64,000 nucleotides of DNA from contig JAIXMP010000005.1 in assembly GCA_025677815.1 (NCBI GenBank), positions 1,116,001 through 1,180,000 of the forward strand. Direction: 5' to 3'. This DNA comes from Phascolomyces articulosus (taxonomy: Eukaryota > Mucoromycota > Mucoromycetes > Mucorales > Lichtheimiaceae). The translations under genes and the position numbers were made by a program. The notes below the pieces were generated by a model. That model had not been told where the DNA came from. It did no database searches and saw nothing but the letters and a program-made list of their open reading frames with translations. Position 1 is the first letter of the stretch. Each line of letters starts with the position of its first letter. Shown here one piece after another: positions 1-12,790 of the stretch.

Positions 1-1
1 A

Positions 2-603
2 GAGGATTATATATTGGCTTTGGAAAAATATGAATTAACGGATGAGCACAAGGTAAACATAAACTATTTATTTTTGTGATGATAGAGGTTTTTTTCGCTC
101 ATTGCCATGGATTCCCCATCCTATATATTTTATATAAAAGCAATATCAACAATATTTGAATGAATTCCGGACAAGACATGAATCATCAGGTAAAAAAAAA
201 AAATTATAGACTGTAGAATGGGAAAGATTTCTAATATAATTATATTCTACTAGTCGACAAGCCAAGAAAACGATCACGATCTTTTGAACGAAAAGAGATC
301 GATCAAGGATCCACGTCTCCTTGTGAAAGCATGATATCAGATCCTTCAACAAATGAACTTCCTTCCGGTTCATCCACTACATCCAATCATCCAACATTAC
401 AACAACAACACCCGAATCATCACCTTTTAAGAGAACCTCCACCACCACAGCAACAAGAAACACGATATCCATATTGGTTATTAAACGATACCACTTCCAC
501 TCCATCAAACCATGAACCAACTTCTATATCTGATTTACCTACCATTGATGTATTATATCCAGACCAGACTCAACCACAACCTACGAGTGAAAATAACAAA
601 TAA
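2..603 (+). CDS. C-terminal end of an unidentified gene (5' end outside window)
   Basis: Three exons join in frame: 2..52, 141..189 and 254..603 (stop TAA at 601-603). Both introns have GT..AG ends and the second splits a codon (G|TC). The first exons give a charged stretch (ALEKYELTDEHK, then QYQQYLNEFRTRHESS). This is followed by a basic patch PRKRSRSFERKE that looks like a nuclear localisation signal, and a Pro/Gln/Ser/Thr-rich tail with QQQ runs. The tail composition is typical of fungal regulators, but no domain is recognisable in what remains. The gene converges on the zinc-ribbon gene at 702..1430, leaving 98 bp between stop codons, with a T-run at 643-659. I do not assign a function. 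Confidence 0.6.
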
Positions 604-701
604 CAACATTTATTAAAAATAGTAAAAAAAATGTAAACATCTTTTTTTTTTTTTTTTTTGTAAATGAACAAATTATATATAGTTATTATTATACATATTT
701 T

Positions 702-1430
702 TCATAACGATGATAAAAAATCATTCAGTCCTAATCCACCACTTCCTTTCTTTTCTGCTTCCTTTGATTGCTGTCGACTTGCAAGCATGGCCTGTAAATG
801 ATTCTTTTTACCACCCTTATTATTCTTTTTCTTTTTCTTATCAATACCAGCGGGATGTTGTTGTTGTTGATGTAGTGATCCTTTTTGTTGCGGTTGCTGC
901 TGCTGCTGTTGTTTTTGTTTCTGTTTCTGTCCAGGTTGGTTGAATAATGATAAAGTATTGATATGAGTTGCTGCTGTATTACTAGTCATGGTAGTCATGG
1001 CTGCTGTATGGGTGGTATCTGAAGAGGAAGAGGAAGATGATAAATCAGCCTTTGGAATAGGAAAAGTAGAACCTTGAAACTTTTTTTTATATTGACATGC
1101 ATGGCATTGATAAACAAGTTGATTTTTTCTTTTTTTCAAACTGTCTTTATTATTTTTCTTTTGTTTGTTGTTGTTGTTATTCTCCTTTTTTTTCTTTTGC
1201 TTTTTGGATACTAGTTGTACTTGTGTATTCAATCCTGGAACATAAATTTGTCCACATCGTGGACAACATGATCGTGTAATCGACTTGGCGGGTACAAGAT
1301 CTTGTTGTCGTAAACATTGTTGAAACTCACTCATATAAAATCGAGATAATTCTGGACATGAGGCAAATACAACATGACTTGCTTGAAACAAGAATTCCAT
1401 TCGGCTTGATTGAGCCTTTACTTCAGTCAT
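702..1430 (-). CDS. Rpr2/Rpp21/SNM1-type zinc-ribbon protein, probable RNase MRP/P subunit
   Basis: Single-exon protein of 242 aa. A short helical N-terminus with a SCPELSRFY segment is followed by CPRCGQ and, after a Lys/Asn-rich insert, by YQCHACQYKKKF. Together these make a CxxC...CxxC zinc ribbon as in the Rpr2/Rpp21/SNM1 family, which contacts the RNA of RNase P or MRP. After a Gln- and Lys-rich linker the last residues read GLNDFLSSL. That C-terminal motif, and the SCP-x-x-(S/A)RFY/L segment near the N-terminus, resemble vertebrate C18orf21-type proteins (from memory, not searched), so an RNase MRP role is the better guess than RNase P. Seen: the two CxxC pairs and flanking motifs. Inferred: RNA partner. 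The low-complexity inserts make it longer than usual for this family. Confidence 0.6.
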   Translation of the reverse strand: MTEVKAQSSRMEFLFQASHVVFASCPELSRFYMSEFQQCLRQQDLVPAKSITRSCCPRCGQIYVPGLNTQVQLVSKKQKKKKENNNNNKQKKNNKDSLKKRKNQLVYQCHACQYKKKFQGSTFPIPKADLSSSSSSSDTTHTAAMTTMTSNTAATHINTLSLFNQPGQKQKQKQQQQQQPQQKGSLHQQQQHPAGIDKKKKKNNKGGKKNHLQAMLASRQQSKEAEKKGSGGLGLNDFLSSL

Positions 1431-1709
1431 AATATTAAGAATTTAAAAAAAAGAAGAGTAGAAAAAAATATGAAAAAAAAGGATAAGGGAATAATAATAA
1501 AAAAACGTATAATAATATGTAAACTATTTACAAAAAAAAATGTATGTATAGGTTTGTGGAGAGTGAAAGTGGATAAGAAAAAAAAAGTGGGAGCATTATT
1601 ATTATTATTATTTTGTGTAAGATTTTTTTTTGTTCAGTAGGAGAAAAACCTATTACACATTGTTACAAAAGAACAAATTGGGTATTATTATTTTTAATAT
1701 ATCCAATAA

Positions 1710-2327
1710 TTATGATACTCTGGAAGGAACAGGTTGAACAAATGATTGATATGGATGACTTAGTCGACGAGTATTATTGCTATTATCATTATGATTGTTG
1801 TTATTATTATTGTTAGGATGACCCATTACTTGATTTCCATGATGCTGCATCGTATTACTGTTATTATTATCCATAGTGATCAAAGTAGATGGTGCTGGAA
1901 AAGGCAATAAACGATTGGGACTATTATCATAAAACGATAATGACGATGATGTAGAAGTATTCGATTGCTGTTCCTCGTGACCTGCTGGTTCGATCCAAGC
2001 ATCTGGTTGCATCACGCGCGATAAGCGGTATTTGACCCCGAGATATGAAATATAATTTGATTTTGGAAATGCACGAACGCGTTTTACACCAGGAAAGTGG
2101 GAGTCCTGAATATCGACAAATGTACCACCTAGATTCAACGTTTGTTCCAGTTTATATTGATTATTGGCATCAAAAGGTACCCATTTTACTTCCATAAAAA
2201 CGAGCCATGTAAAATACCCGGTCCGTTGGTGTCGGGTCACCTGTGGCGGTGTATAATCCGTTGAATGTTGCAGTGCATGTTCAAACGTATATGGATGATT
2301 ACGAATATTACTGCTACTTGTCGCCAT
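1710..2327 (-). CDS. Protein with a possible WWE domain
   Basis: Uninterrupted reading frame of 205 aa starting at an ATG at 2327. Residues about 36-110 form one compact non-repetitive block: YFTWLVFMEVKWVPFD near the start, then LNLGGTFVDIQDSHFPG, and a Y-x-(I/L)-x-R-x-MQP ending. The spaced tryptophans, the aromatic beta-strand pattern and the terminal 'Y..sR.MQ' resemble a WWE domain (poly-ADP-ribose or protein binding). The match is by eye and weak. The C-terminal half is Ser/Asn-rich with long Asn runs and no visible domain. It is transcribed in the same direction as the zinc-ribbon gene, whose start lies 280 bp beyond its stop. Alternatively this is a lineage-specific protein of unknown function. 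Confidence 0.5.
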   Translation of the reverse strand: MATSSSNIRNHPYTFEHALQHSTDYTPPQVTRHQRTGYFTWLVFMEVKWVPFDANNQYKLEQTLNLGGTFVDIQDSHFPGVKRVRAFPKSNYISYLGVKYRLSRVMQPDAWIEPAGHEEQQSNTSTSSSLSFYDNSPNRLLPFPAPSTLITMDNNNSNTMQHHGNQVMGHPNNNNNNNHNDNSNNTRRLSHPYQSFVQPVPSRVS

Positions 2328-4829
2328 AATAATAACAATTATAAATAAAATTGGGAGATTGGATGAACAAGAGAAAAGAGTATATATAAATATAAAAGCC
2401 TTCTGATTATATATTAAATATAAAGAATTATGGTATATTTTTGTGATTGTTATCGCTTAGTAGTTGTTATTGACTGTTCTTTTTCGTTATTAAAAAAAAT
2501 AACTTGTAAATAATGATAGTTGAAAAGAGAGGTAGTTGTTTCTTTTTTTTTATTCAGTAAAAAAAAAAAAGAAAGAATGGGAAGAGAAAGAAGGAAAAAA
2601 AACAAAAGCGGAGGTGATTATTGCATTCTAAAATAAATAACAACAAAAAGAGTGAGTGTACGTTACTGTATCACAATCATAGCCAAAAGGTCCATTTCGT
2701 AAAACCACTCTTTTTCCATCATAACCCGCATGATCCAATCACATTCATATCGTGAGAAATCATAATAAAACTCTTCTCTCGATCTTCTTGGAATAACTTT
2801 CATGTCCTTATATTCATATTCTTACCTTTTAGTCTCGATTTATTTCTTCAATATATCATTTGTAAATAGAGTAGCCTTGCATATATTTTTTTTTTCTTTT
2901 CTAGCATCTTGTAGAAAAAATAGAACAAACTCTAATTAAAGGGATCTATCTTTTATATCCTTGTTTGTTTGTTTTTTTATCTTGCTATAATAATAATAAT
3001 AATAACTGTATCTTGTATTACTAGAATGCTAACATTTTATTAGTTACTATCTTTTATTACTGTATATTGTATATATTAGAGTCATGAATGATGAGGTTCT
3101 ATCTACGGCGATCTTTTTTCATAAGGTACTTCAATTCGGGAAATAATGTTCCCCCCCACCACACCAAAGACGACGTAACGTGCTAGAGTCAGACGACACC
3201 ATATTGGGAAGGACCCGCCCATTTTCTTTTTTAGTCTATTATAATAATATCATTATTTTATCGACTAAAAAACAAAAGATAATGTCGCATGACAATGCAT
3301 TCAGCGATGATGATGATGATATATACGAGAGGTGTGCTGTTGCAAGTCAATCTCGGTTCCTCTCTAAATTTATTCAGTTTTTGTCTTTTTATGCCTTAAA
3401 TATATATAAATTAGAACCTTTTATCATGATACGTATCCATCGATATGCATTCTTATTTTAATAGGTACGTAATAGTTACGTATATATACTTATGTATTGA
3501 CATCATACTAAATTATTATTATTTTCTCTTTGCTGGCATAATTTACATTCATAACGGAAAACACAAAAATTTATTATGAAGAATGAATCTATCTACTTTG
3601 ATGTGAATATTTTCCGTAGGATTTATTAAGAAGAATGAATATAATTAGTCCCCATCACCAACTACTACTTATCCTCATTATTATCATCACTCCACCTTTG
3701 CTTTTTATTATTACTATGCCTGTTATACCCAACCTGTACCACCAGAACACAAGGAAGGTTACATCTGGTGGCACGGGTACTAATGTTGTATGTGCGTTAT
3801 GACCACGCGGTATGTGAACTATTATTCACCATGGCGCACCCATTCACTTTCGGAAGAGAGAGGGAGGGTGTAATATAAAATCTGATATATAACATGGCGC
3901 AGCCTGTTTTTTATTGGGTGATGCGATAGCAATTTTTTGTCACTAAAATGTTCACTTATCGTGGCTCTGGTACCTCTCCCCAATAGAAAAGAATTATTTA
4001 TAAAAAAAAACATGCTTATCATGACGTTGTGTTGTTGTTTGGTTATTTGACCCAATAACAAATAATAATAAATTATAGTTATCTCACCTATTATTACGTA
4101 CTGTTGCCATTATGATATTAGACGAGTGGTTACACCTTGGATTCGAGTGTAATTTAATATTTTACCATGTTTATTTATTTACACATTACAAAGAGGTAAC
4201 CTTCGCCACCACTTTTTTTTTCTTGCCTTCATTATTAATAGTTGGTCATTATATATCACCGCCGTTCATCAGAACCATAAGATGAATGTTGATCATCATC
4301 ACGTCACCAAATATATGAATAATGGCACGCATAGGTAACGTATCCTATTATCCAGAAAAAAATACCAATCATTTCGCTTCATGGACAATCATGCATAAAT
4401 CATTGGGCAAAAAACCAATAACCATTTTTTAAAACATACGTACAATACAACAAGATGTTTTGAGTTTATATAAAGAACATTTAGCATTTATTACATATTG
4501 TAAATATGGATTTTAATTCCAAATCAAGGAAAACACCATCTCTCTCTATAGGATCAGCATCAATGGATGACTTCTCATTTTTTGTCTTGGGAAAACCCCA
4601 AGGAAGAGTTATTTAGATCATGCTATGTAGTTACATACATATCAACTATTTTTTGCATTGATCATTTGTATCCATGACGCAAAATACGTAGATAATAAAA
4701 TCAATGCACTAATGATTTTTTTTTGGTCATTCCCTCTTCTTTAATTCCTTACATCTATTACCGTTTTGACAAGTGTACTAATTTTATAAATATGTGAAAA
4801 TTATACAAAATGATAATATAAGAAATTTT
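2328..4829. other. Intergenic, 2.5 kb, no convincing gene
   Basis: AT-rich spacer between the divergent-facing start at 2327 (minus) and the 3' end of the farnesyltransferase gene at 4830. It holds T-rich tracts (2880-2960), a cytosine run at 3151-3157, a 14-bp-arm inverted repeat (3733..3777) and a 47-codon open frame on the minus strand at 2663..2803 that I could not connect to a gene. Longer open frames here (for example 3180..3461 plus) have no coding character. Confidence 0.6.
3733..3777. repeat. Inverted repeat able to form a hairpin
   Basis: Left arm 3733..3746 (CCTGTACCACCAGA) and right arm 3764..3777 (TCTGGTGGCACGGG) are complementary at 12 of 14 positions around a 17-nt loop. The nine innermost base pairs of the stem hold without mismatch apart from one A-C/G-U position. 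It is GC-rich against the surrounding AT-rich spacer. It could be a structured RNA, the end of a small transposon or a terminator; nothing decides between these. Confidence 0.45.
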
Positions 4830-5541
4830 TTATTCATCTTTTTGGTAAAGACTAGGTTCTTCATCCTTTGGAAGCAAATCTTTGATTGGATCAATTTCTT
4901 TTTGGTAAAAATAATGAATGATGGAACGGGTCTTGTCCATGCCAATGTTATGAATTGGATGTGTGGATGCCTGTCCATTATATATATATATATATATCAG
5001 TATTGAAATATTGTCACTCTTCAATCTCCACTCTTCACCTCCCGCTCCCTCCCCCCCAAAAAAATGAATTCCTGACATGTTATTTACCAAAATATTATCT
5101 ATTTCACCGACAGCTGTAAATTCATTAGCACATGTCCACATGAGTGACCCAATGCCTCCAGTCAAAGCGTCCGTGCCTCGCTCTTGAATTAATTTCACCT
5201 TTTCGAAATCGGGGATAATATTATGTTGAGAAGTGGATAAACCGGATAGACAATAACATGTGTGATAATAATCTGCTCCTCTGTAGATTCCAGAACGCAC
5301 CCCAAAATCAACAACAAAAAATGGTGTGTGTGAGCGCGATCATGGGAATTCAAAAGAGTCTCGAACACTTCGACAAAAGAAAAGAAAAGAAAAAGAAGTG
5401 AATGCACATAAACTTACTTGCCAGGTTTGTCAATAAGCCCTCCATAGCGTGATTGACAACAAAGTAAAATATATTCTTGTAATGCCTCTATAATCAATAG
5501 ATCGAATAATTCATTGCGTTAGCAACCGAGATGAGGTTTGA

Positions 5542-5573
<32 letters not shown>

Positions 5574-7356
5574 TAAAGGGATCCATTTCTCAAAAGAATC
5601 ATCCTCAAGACTTCCTCTTTCTCTTTGTACACAAAAGATCTATTATTATTATTACCTCGATCAAACATATAATCAAAACCTATTTTGTGTGGGAATAATA
5701 ATAAAACAAAGCAATGAGTGATTCCAATCATTCATTCCCTTTTTAGGTACTATCTCCACTTTTTTTTTAACTATATGTTTTACCTTGTGCCTTTTCCTGG
5801 CGTAACATTTCAGCGTATAACAAAGGGAAACTACCTGCGCCCCAGAAAGAATAACAACCGTCAACTAACTTATTAGTTCGTCCTTGAAATCCACCTTCTA
5901 ATGCCATTTGTCGTTCACTACACCATTTCTATATATATAAACATATTTGCGTAAAGGACCACTATGAGTATCTATAATTGATAGGTTGTAGTATCATCCT
6001 ATGCAACAAAAAAAAGGGAGGAAAAGTAAATCTTACTATGAGTTTGTTCATATTTAATTTATGCATATCGCCAAGGATTTCCATGGCGGCAACACCACAA
6101 AAGGTATATCCGTTATGAGCTTCTTTTCCGGGATAAGGTCCAATACCACCTTCATACGTTTGTGCTCTATTTAGAATGATGATGATCCATGAATAACATG
6201 ATTCCTTTTTTTTTTCTGGTTCTAGACCTTTTTTTTCTCTTCTCTTTTTAACTTTACCGACGGATGAAATCAGAGCAATTTTTTATTAATTCAGGTGTTA
6301 ATAGATTCGTTAATGCAGCTACTGAAAGTGCACAATAGGACCCCCTAATAAACCCCCAAAAAAGATATGTTATTATCATGTTTAACCATATTCCATTAAA
6401 TAAAAAAAACACAATACCGAATATCAATTTCACCACCTGTATGCATTGTAAATGATCCATCTGGTTGTTTCATGCTTAGCAGAAATTTATATAATGTTTC
6501 TCTAATGTAACATCATCTATTAGATATTCAAGATTTCTGTTTTACTGCTGTTATTATAATATATCCAAATATTTATACATGTATATATGTACCTATCAAT
6601 TACATCATAAGCTTCTTTTGTCTCGAGGATAGCCAAAGAATTGACAGCTGCATAAGTTGTAGCAAGATGCGGAATTTGATCAGGACCACCAGAAAATCCA
6701 CCACCTGAATGTTGCCATTTTCCAATGGTTGATATACCTCTTGCGTATCATATTTAGTAATCCTTTCACCCACCACATACCTTTAATTCTCGTTTCCCTC
6801 CCTCTTTCTTCGAAAATCGCCTACCTTTGAATCAATTCTGGTGTGATTTCTTCTTCCAATAGTTCCAAAGAATGTAAAATCCAATATGTCAACCATGGTT
6901 TACTCGCATCCAAAGCCATCATCCAACGGCTCAAGTTTTCTAAACCACGTTTTAAATAGGGGACATGATTTTCGCGTTCTAGTCTTATGCTAGAAAAAGT
7001 TGTTTGTATATGGGAAGGTGAATAACGCGATTCCTTCCTTCCTCCAACTTTTTTTTTCCTTTTCTTCCTCCTTCTGCATTTTTCTTCCTTTCTTACCTTT
7101 CAAGTGATTGACGATGAACATTATGGGGTGCATAGGGGACAAAATTCTCTAATATCGATTCTTCTGTTTTTTTCTTTAAGGATCGGTGTTGCATAATTAA
7201 GTTAATGACTACGGGAAAATTCCTCCCAATCTCATATCTTTATGAAAATAAAAAAAAAAACGTATAAGCAACCTGTGCAATAGAGGTATCTGTTGGAAGA
7301 TCATCGTCTTGACATCGTAATTGTGCAAGTGGGATGTGACCGTCGAGAATACCCAT
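4830..7356 (-). CDS. RAM1: Protein farnesyltransferase, beta subunit
   Basis: Eleven exons, minus strand: 7273..7356, 7097..7230, 6825..6989, 6593..6739, 6418..6501, 6258..6344, 6037..6166, 5784..5928, 5418..5487, 5088..5280, 4830..4970. They total 1380 nt, 459 aa (human FNTB is 437). The zinc-dependent enzyme transfers farnesyl to the Cys of CaaX proteins such as Ras and Rho as a heterodimer with the alpha subunit, in the cytosol. Diagnostic blocks are YLKRGLENL, KPWLTYWILHSLELL, the prenyltransferase repeats (GGGFSGGP, KQPDGSFTMH, YEGGIGPYPG, EGGFQGRTNKLVDGCYSFW), YYHTCYCLSGLS and THPIHNIG. The predicted zinc ligands D300, C302 and H355 are all present. The most 5' exon starts at the only suitable ATG (MGILDGHIPL). 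The last intron (4971..5087, 117 nt) has no stop and keeps frame. The 5784..5487 intron carries a 26-A run. Confidence 0.95.
5548..5573. repeat. Poly-A (26 nt) in farnesyltransferase intron
   Basis: Uninterrupted adenines on the plus strand (poly-T in the transcript sense) inside the intron between exons 5784..5928 and 5418..5487. In the transcript it lies about 60 nt upstream of the exon 9 acceptor, so it may act as an extreme polypyrimidine tract. Confidence 0.8.
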
Positions 7357-9459
7357 GTCGTTCTTTCTTTTTCACTATTATCAAGCAAAAAAAAAAAAAA
7401 ATCTACAGAGAAAAAAAAGGAACCCTACGTGTCTTGTCTGGGATATAAAAAAAAGTTGGTTGAAACGATAAACCTGTCGTGACAATATATTATAGTATGT
7501 CATTAACTTGGAAGAAGCATAGATTCAATAGACCCCCACTTATGCAACTCCCAGTTTTGCAAATACATCAACTCTTTTCTTGGAAAAGTAAAAAAAAAAA
7601 AACATAGCTCTCAGAAGTCGATGCACTACAACACACAGATACAAATAGAACCAGTTTCTTCAGTTCCCAACTTAGTATCAGTTTTGTAAATTGGATCTCT
7701 CTTCCTCTTGAAGCAGGGTAAGTCCACTACTAAATAGTAACACTTGTGCTTAAGTATTTATAAAAAAAAACCTCCATATAGAACTCCTTCCCTTCCTAGT
7801 AGCAGCTCCCATATTAATTACTCAATTTATCCTCCTCCTCAATTCCTTATCACACTAGTATTATACACTAGTATTATACACTAGTCTACCACATTTTCCC
7901 TGTCCCGCACGACATTGGGTTTTTTTCTCTCTCTCTCACCTTATTAGATCTGTCCCTAACTATTATAGCCCAAAGGGCAGTGTTAATTGAAAATCAAATA
8001 AGAAAAAACATAGTAGATTCCCAATTCGTATTTCGCAATAGGTGGTTTTGGGTGTTGCATCTTACTGAAAGGAAAAACACATATGTATCACCCCATAAAT
8101 TGTAACAGCCATTGCGCATAAACAGAAGGTACACAATACGCATATATTCCCTTATATGGAACGACTTGTTAGCGATATGAATAAAGCTTACTCCCGCTTT
8201 TTGCAAAACCTCAGTTCTGCAAAACCCAGGGATTCACAGTATTCGATAACTTTGTGTTTGAGATAAAGGGTAAAGGTCCATTTATTCATGCTGATATATT
8301 TGTTATAGTAGGCGTGAGTGTACAGTTGTCACCATGGATATGCTATTATAATACTTGGGAATCGTTTGATGGTGTTCGTATTCGCATAGGCTTTTGAAAA
8401 ATTGATCTGCAATTAGCCAATATTGAACTAATTTATAGTGTTGGAACACTCCTGTACAATAGCTATACTTCATGAAAGACAGCTGTTCTCAAGAGCAATT
8501 AAGATATAGCCATAATCAGATATTTCATTATTGAGATGAAAGTTTGTGGCAGCAAAATGTTCTTATTGTAAAACTTATGGCATTGGGATTCAGAGATTTT
8601 TAAACCAGCAGGAATATGAGTAATTTCAGGATAACTACTTTTTCTGCAAATTAGACTGTAACCTAACACAGTGCGAATAATATCATCCTAAAATCATCCA
8701 AGTTTGCGCTTATATTTATGGTAAGGTTGAACAAAACCTACATTTTCTGAAAACAAAGCCAAATCCGAATGAAAGATTCGCAAGATCAAATCTTCTAGTA
8801 AAAAAAAAAAGGAAATACATAAGCTGATTGACGTCATATTCATAATACTAATAAAGAGCATACTGCATGATTCATTTGAAATGATAAGTACGTATTTTAT
8901 TATTTGGATAATGTTCGCCCTGTAATAATAATACATAGGAGTGAGATTAGATATTAATAATTAGAGCTTAAAAAAAGCAAAAGATTGCTGGTGTTGATCA
9001 AGAGACTAGAATAATGATCTATCTAACTAGAAGAAAGCTCTATATGCTTTTATTCAGGTGTAAGTTTTTTATATTGTAGTAGTTTTTCAATGGCAACGGA
9101 AATCTTCCTGGATCTACTGTCCACCTATCCATACAGCTTTATACTCTAATAATTTTACTCAAAAAGCGCTTCCATATGTTTATTATTTCACTTTCCTATT
9201 TAGCCCTAATTGACGTCATTCAACACATCATAAAAAGAAAAGTCAATTGATAGCATAATAAATAGTATCAATCTATAGATGATCAAGAAAACTGAAAAGT
9301 GAAACGGTATCATTTTATTAAAAACTATCATTGAAAAAATAATAATAATAAATTGGTGCTAAAAAAAAATTAAACTCACCGCGTGTAAAAACAGTAAGTC
9401 AACTTTTTTTTTTGGTTTATCCAGATAATTAAGATATGAATAATAATAAAAAAGCACAA
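7357..9459. other. Intergenic, 2.1 kb, contains a decayed mobile-element copy
   Basis: Runs from the farnesyltransferase start to the 3' end of the forkhead gene. The first 170 bp would be the farnesyltransferase promoter. 7526..8005 is a relic of the TIR-bounded LINE (separate entry). 7854..7885 holds a 13-bp tandem repeat (ACACTAGTATTAT-like units). Around 8187..8215 is a further motif like the element terminus (CCCGCTTTTTGCAAAACC). From 8220 to 9460 I see no gene. Confidence 0.6.
7526..8005 (+). mobile_element. Internally deleted relic of the TIR-bounded LINE
   Basis: The left end (from 7526, ACCCCCACTTATGCAACTCCC) aligns with the 5' terminus of the element at 48803, and the next 50 bp (CAACTCTTTTCTTGG) still follow its 5' leader. 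From about 7607 the sequence jumps to the end of the element: the last ORF2 codons (TTCAGTTCCC, then AGTTTTGTAAATTGGATC), the TTGAAGCAGGGTAAGTC junction, and the 3' untranslated region with CATTTTCCCTGTCCCGC and ATTATAGCCCAAAGG. Homology fades after 8005 and no inverted right terminus is visible. About 5 kb of the element is missing between the two parts. Divergence is substantial, and a 13-bp tandem expansion at 7854..7885 is private to this copy. Confidence 0.8.
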
Positions 9460-11629
<2,170 letters not shown>

Positions 11630-12790
11630 GTGTGTTATTATATAATATATATATAACGGGTTCGGCAAAGATAACACTTTTTTTTCCTGGTCAGGTTTCG
11701 CGAAAAAAAAAATACGATTATGGCAGCTGAAAAACAAAAAAAAAAGTACGGGTGAAATTTCAGCCCAGTGAAAAAATCACAGCTTCTTTAATAAGATTAA
11801 CTTACTAAACAACACCAACATCAATTTATCTGGTTTCCTGGATATATGGAATAGGTTCTTAGATCATGAATTAAATTACAAATAATGAAAATTCAAATGT
11901 TTTTGCCACAAACTGTAATATGTGGGTGATTTGAAAGCACAGCGATGATTATTCAAAGTGTACCAGTAGTAGGAGAATAATCAATTAGGAAAAATGATAG
12001 AAATTCGGAATAATATATGATTGTAATGGTTATTTTTAGGGTAACTATGGACAATAAATGATGTGATCTGTTCTGATCTCTTGATGGAAACGAGGTAATA
12101 ATATTTGTCATCATTGGGATTACTATATCAAACTTTTCAATGAGAAACCAACAAAAAAAAAAGTAAAACAGTAGAACTTCTATATATGTTTATTAATGTT
12201 CTAAAACCTTTCTGTTTCGAAAACTGAATCATATTATTATATCTTTGAGCTTGAAATTCTCTTTTTAAAAAAAATGCATCAATTATACTATCTATTAGAG
12301 TTATCGGATATAAGCCTATAATGTTGTTATTATGCAGCAACAAGCTGTTGACACTTGCTATATAAGAAGGACAGCATGGAAAATTTCTTAGATATACTAA
12401 TAAAAAGAATTGTGCATGTATATTTGCACATACTGATAATGACACCATTCTATTTCTTTTGGTAAAAGTGCTACTTTATTAAACACAACATTCTTGCTAT
12501 CTAGAAAGACCTCCATTTGTTGGCAAACATTTGCCACCAATTCTGCTGCTATATATTTTCCTCCATTGAATTCATATAGGTAATGAGTAGTAGCATATAA
12601 ATAAAATTTAGTATTGGAATGAATAGTTTGATATATCAGCTTTTTGTTCTCATATGAGCACAGTCATTATACTTCGCTCTTTCTATTCCATAGCGGAACT
12701 TGTAACAAATATCGATATAACCGATATAGAATCCCCTTTATTGTTTTTTATCAGGATCGCACTTATCAGGACCAAAGATCATTTGACATT
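11630..12790. other. Divergent intergenic region (1.16 kb)
   Basis: Lies between the start of the forkhead gene (minus) and the start of the FSH1-type hydrolase (plus), so it should hold both promoters. AT-rich. A TATA-like TATATATATAA sits at 11641-11655 close to the forkhead start. No other gene is supported. Confidence 0.5.

Noticed and set aside
3180..3461. 93-codon open frame, plus strand
   Set aside because: No domain, odd composition, no splice or promoter context; likely chance.
4115..4165. tRNA-like fragment (GACGAGTGGTTA...GGATTCGAG)
   Set aside because: It resembles the D-arm of a serine/leucine tRNA, but no acceptor stem, anticodon arm or T-arm can be folded around it.
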